Notes under the pieces: model-generated
What the model was told of the DNA's origin: nothing
Database searches by the model: none
The model's input: only the letters and a program-made list of their open reading frames with translations
Program-made: the position numbers and the translations under genes
NCBI RefSeq assembly: GCF_000764305.2
Contig: NW_025939444.1
Span: 77,612-141,611 of the forward strand
Source: Hyalella azteca
Lineage: Eukaryota; Arthropoda; Malacostraca; Amphipoda; Hyalellidae
Direction: 5' to 3'
Length of the DNA: 64,000 nt
Shown here: one piece after another, positions 63,906 to 64,000 of the stretch
Layout: each line of letters starts with the position of its first letter
How positions within the stretch are numbered: the first letter of the stretch is position 1

Positions 63906-64000
63906 GAGATATTTTCGGCATGAAAAATATAAATTAATTTAATATGATTTTATTTTTGCAAGATATATAATGAGCTTATGGTTGAACAAATTTTCTGGAT

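Overview
The window is nuclear DNA of an animal with spliced genes: short GC-richer exons with GT..AG introns inside AT-rich, transposon-laden sequence. The protein families, and the presence of the selenocysteine enzyme SEPSECS (lost in several insect orders), fit an arthropod, most likely a crustacean; the species cannot be fixed from the sequence alone.

Layout. 1-3078 (+): 3' part of a calcipressin/RCAN gene with a mariner-type MITE in an intron. 8407-13372 (+): complete eight-exon SEPSECS. 16261-19289 (+): complete four-exon NDUFB8 (complex I). 19593-20042 (-): SEC61G, tail to tail with NDUFB8; a likely 5'UTR exon and an XBP1/CCAAT-type promoter lie 9.7 kb away near 29.8 kb. The intron between them is a nest of transposons: a hAT-type element holding a long palindrome, a 5.3-kb inverted-repeat structure, a piggyBac-type element with TTAA duplications, and two hAT-type elements with 7/8-matching target duplications. 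32593-41864 (+): a CCBE1-like collagen/EGF gene with a very long unique C-terminal exon. 45957-48132 (+): a TCF21/musculin-family bHLH gene. 50921-63700 and beyond (-): a mosaic trypsin-type protease, kringle - linker - LDLa - PAN - LDLa - SRCR - LDLa - SRCR - SRCR (incomplete) - trypsin, resembling neurotrypsin/Tequila; its 5' end is outside the window, and an unknown base at 54151 marks the place where the rest of the third SRCR should be.

The genes do not form one pathway. The first four are housekeeping or signalling genes (calcineurin control, selenocysteine synthesis, respiration, ER translocation); the last three are developmental or extracellular genes.

The most striking feature is in the right half (about 33-64 kb). 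Most introns of the CCBE1-like and protease genes, and the first of the bHLH gene, hold their own unrelated tandem repeat, and many arrays abut or include an exon boundary, so that real splice donors or acceptors are copied 3 to about 18 times in a row. The left-hand genes show nothing like it.
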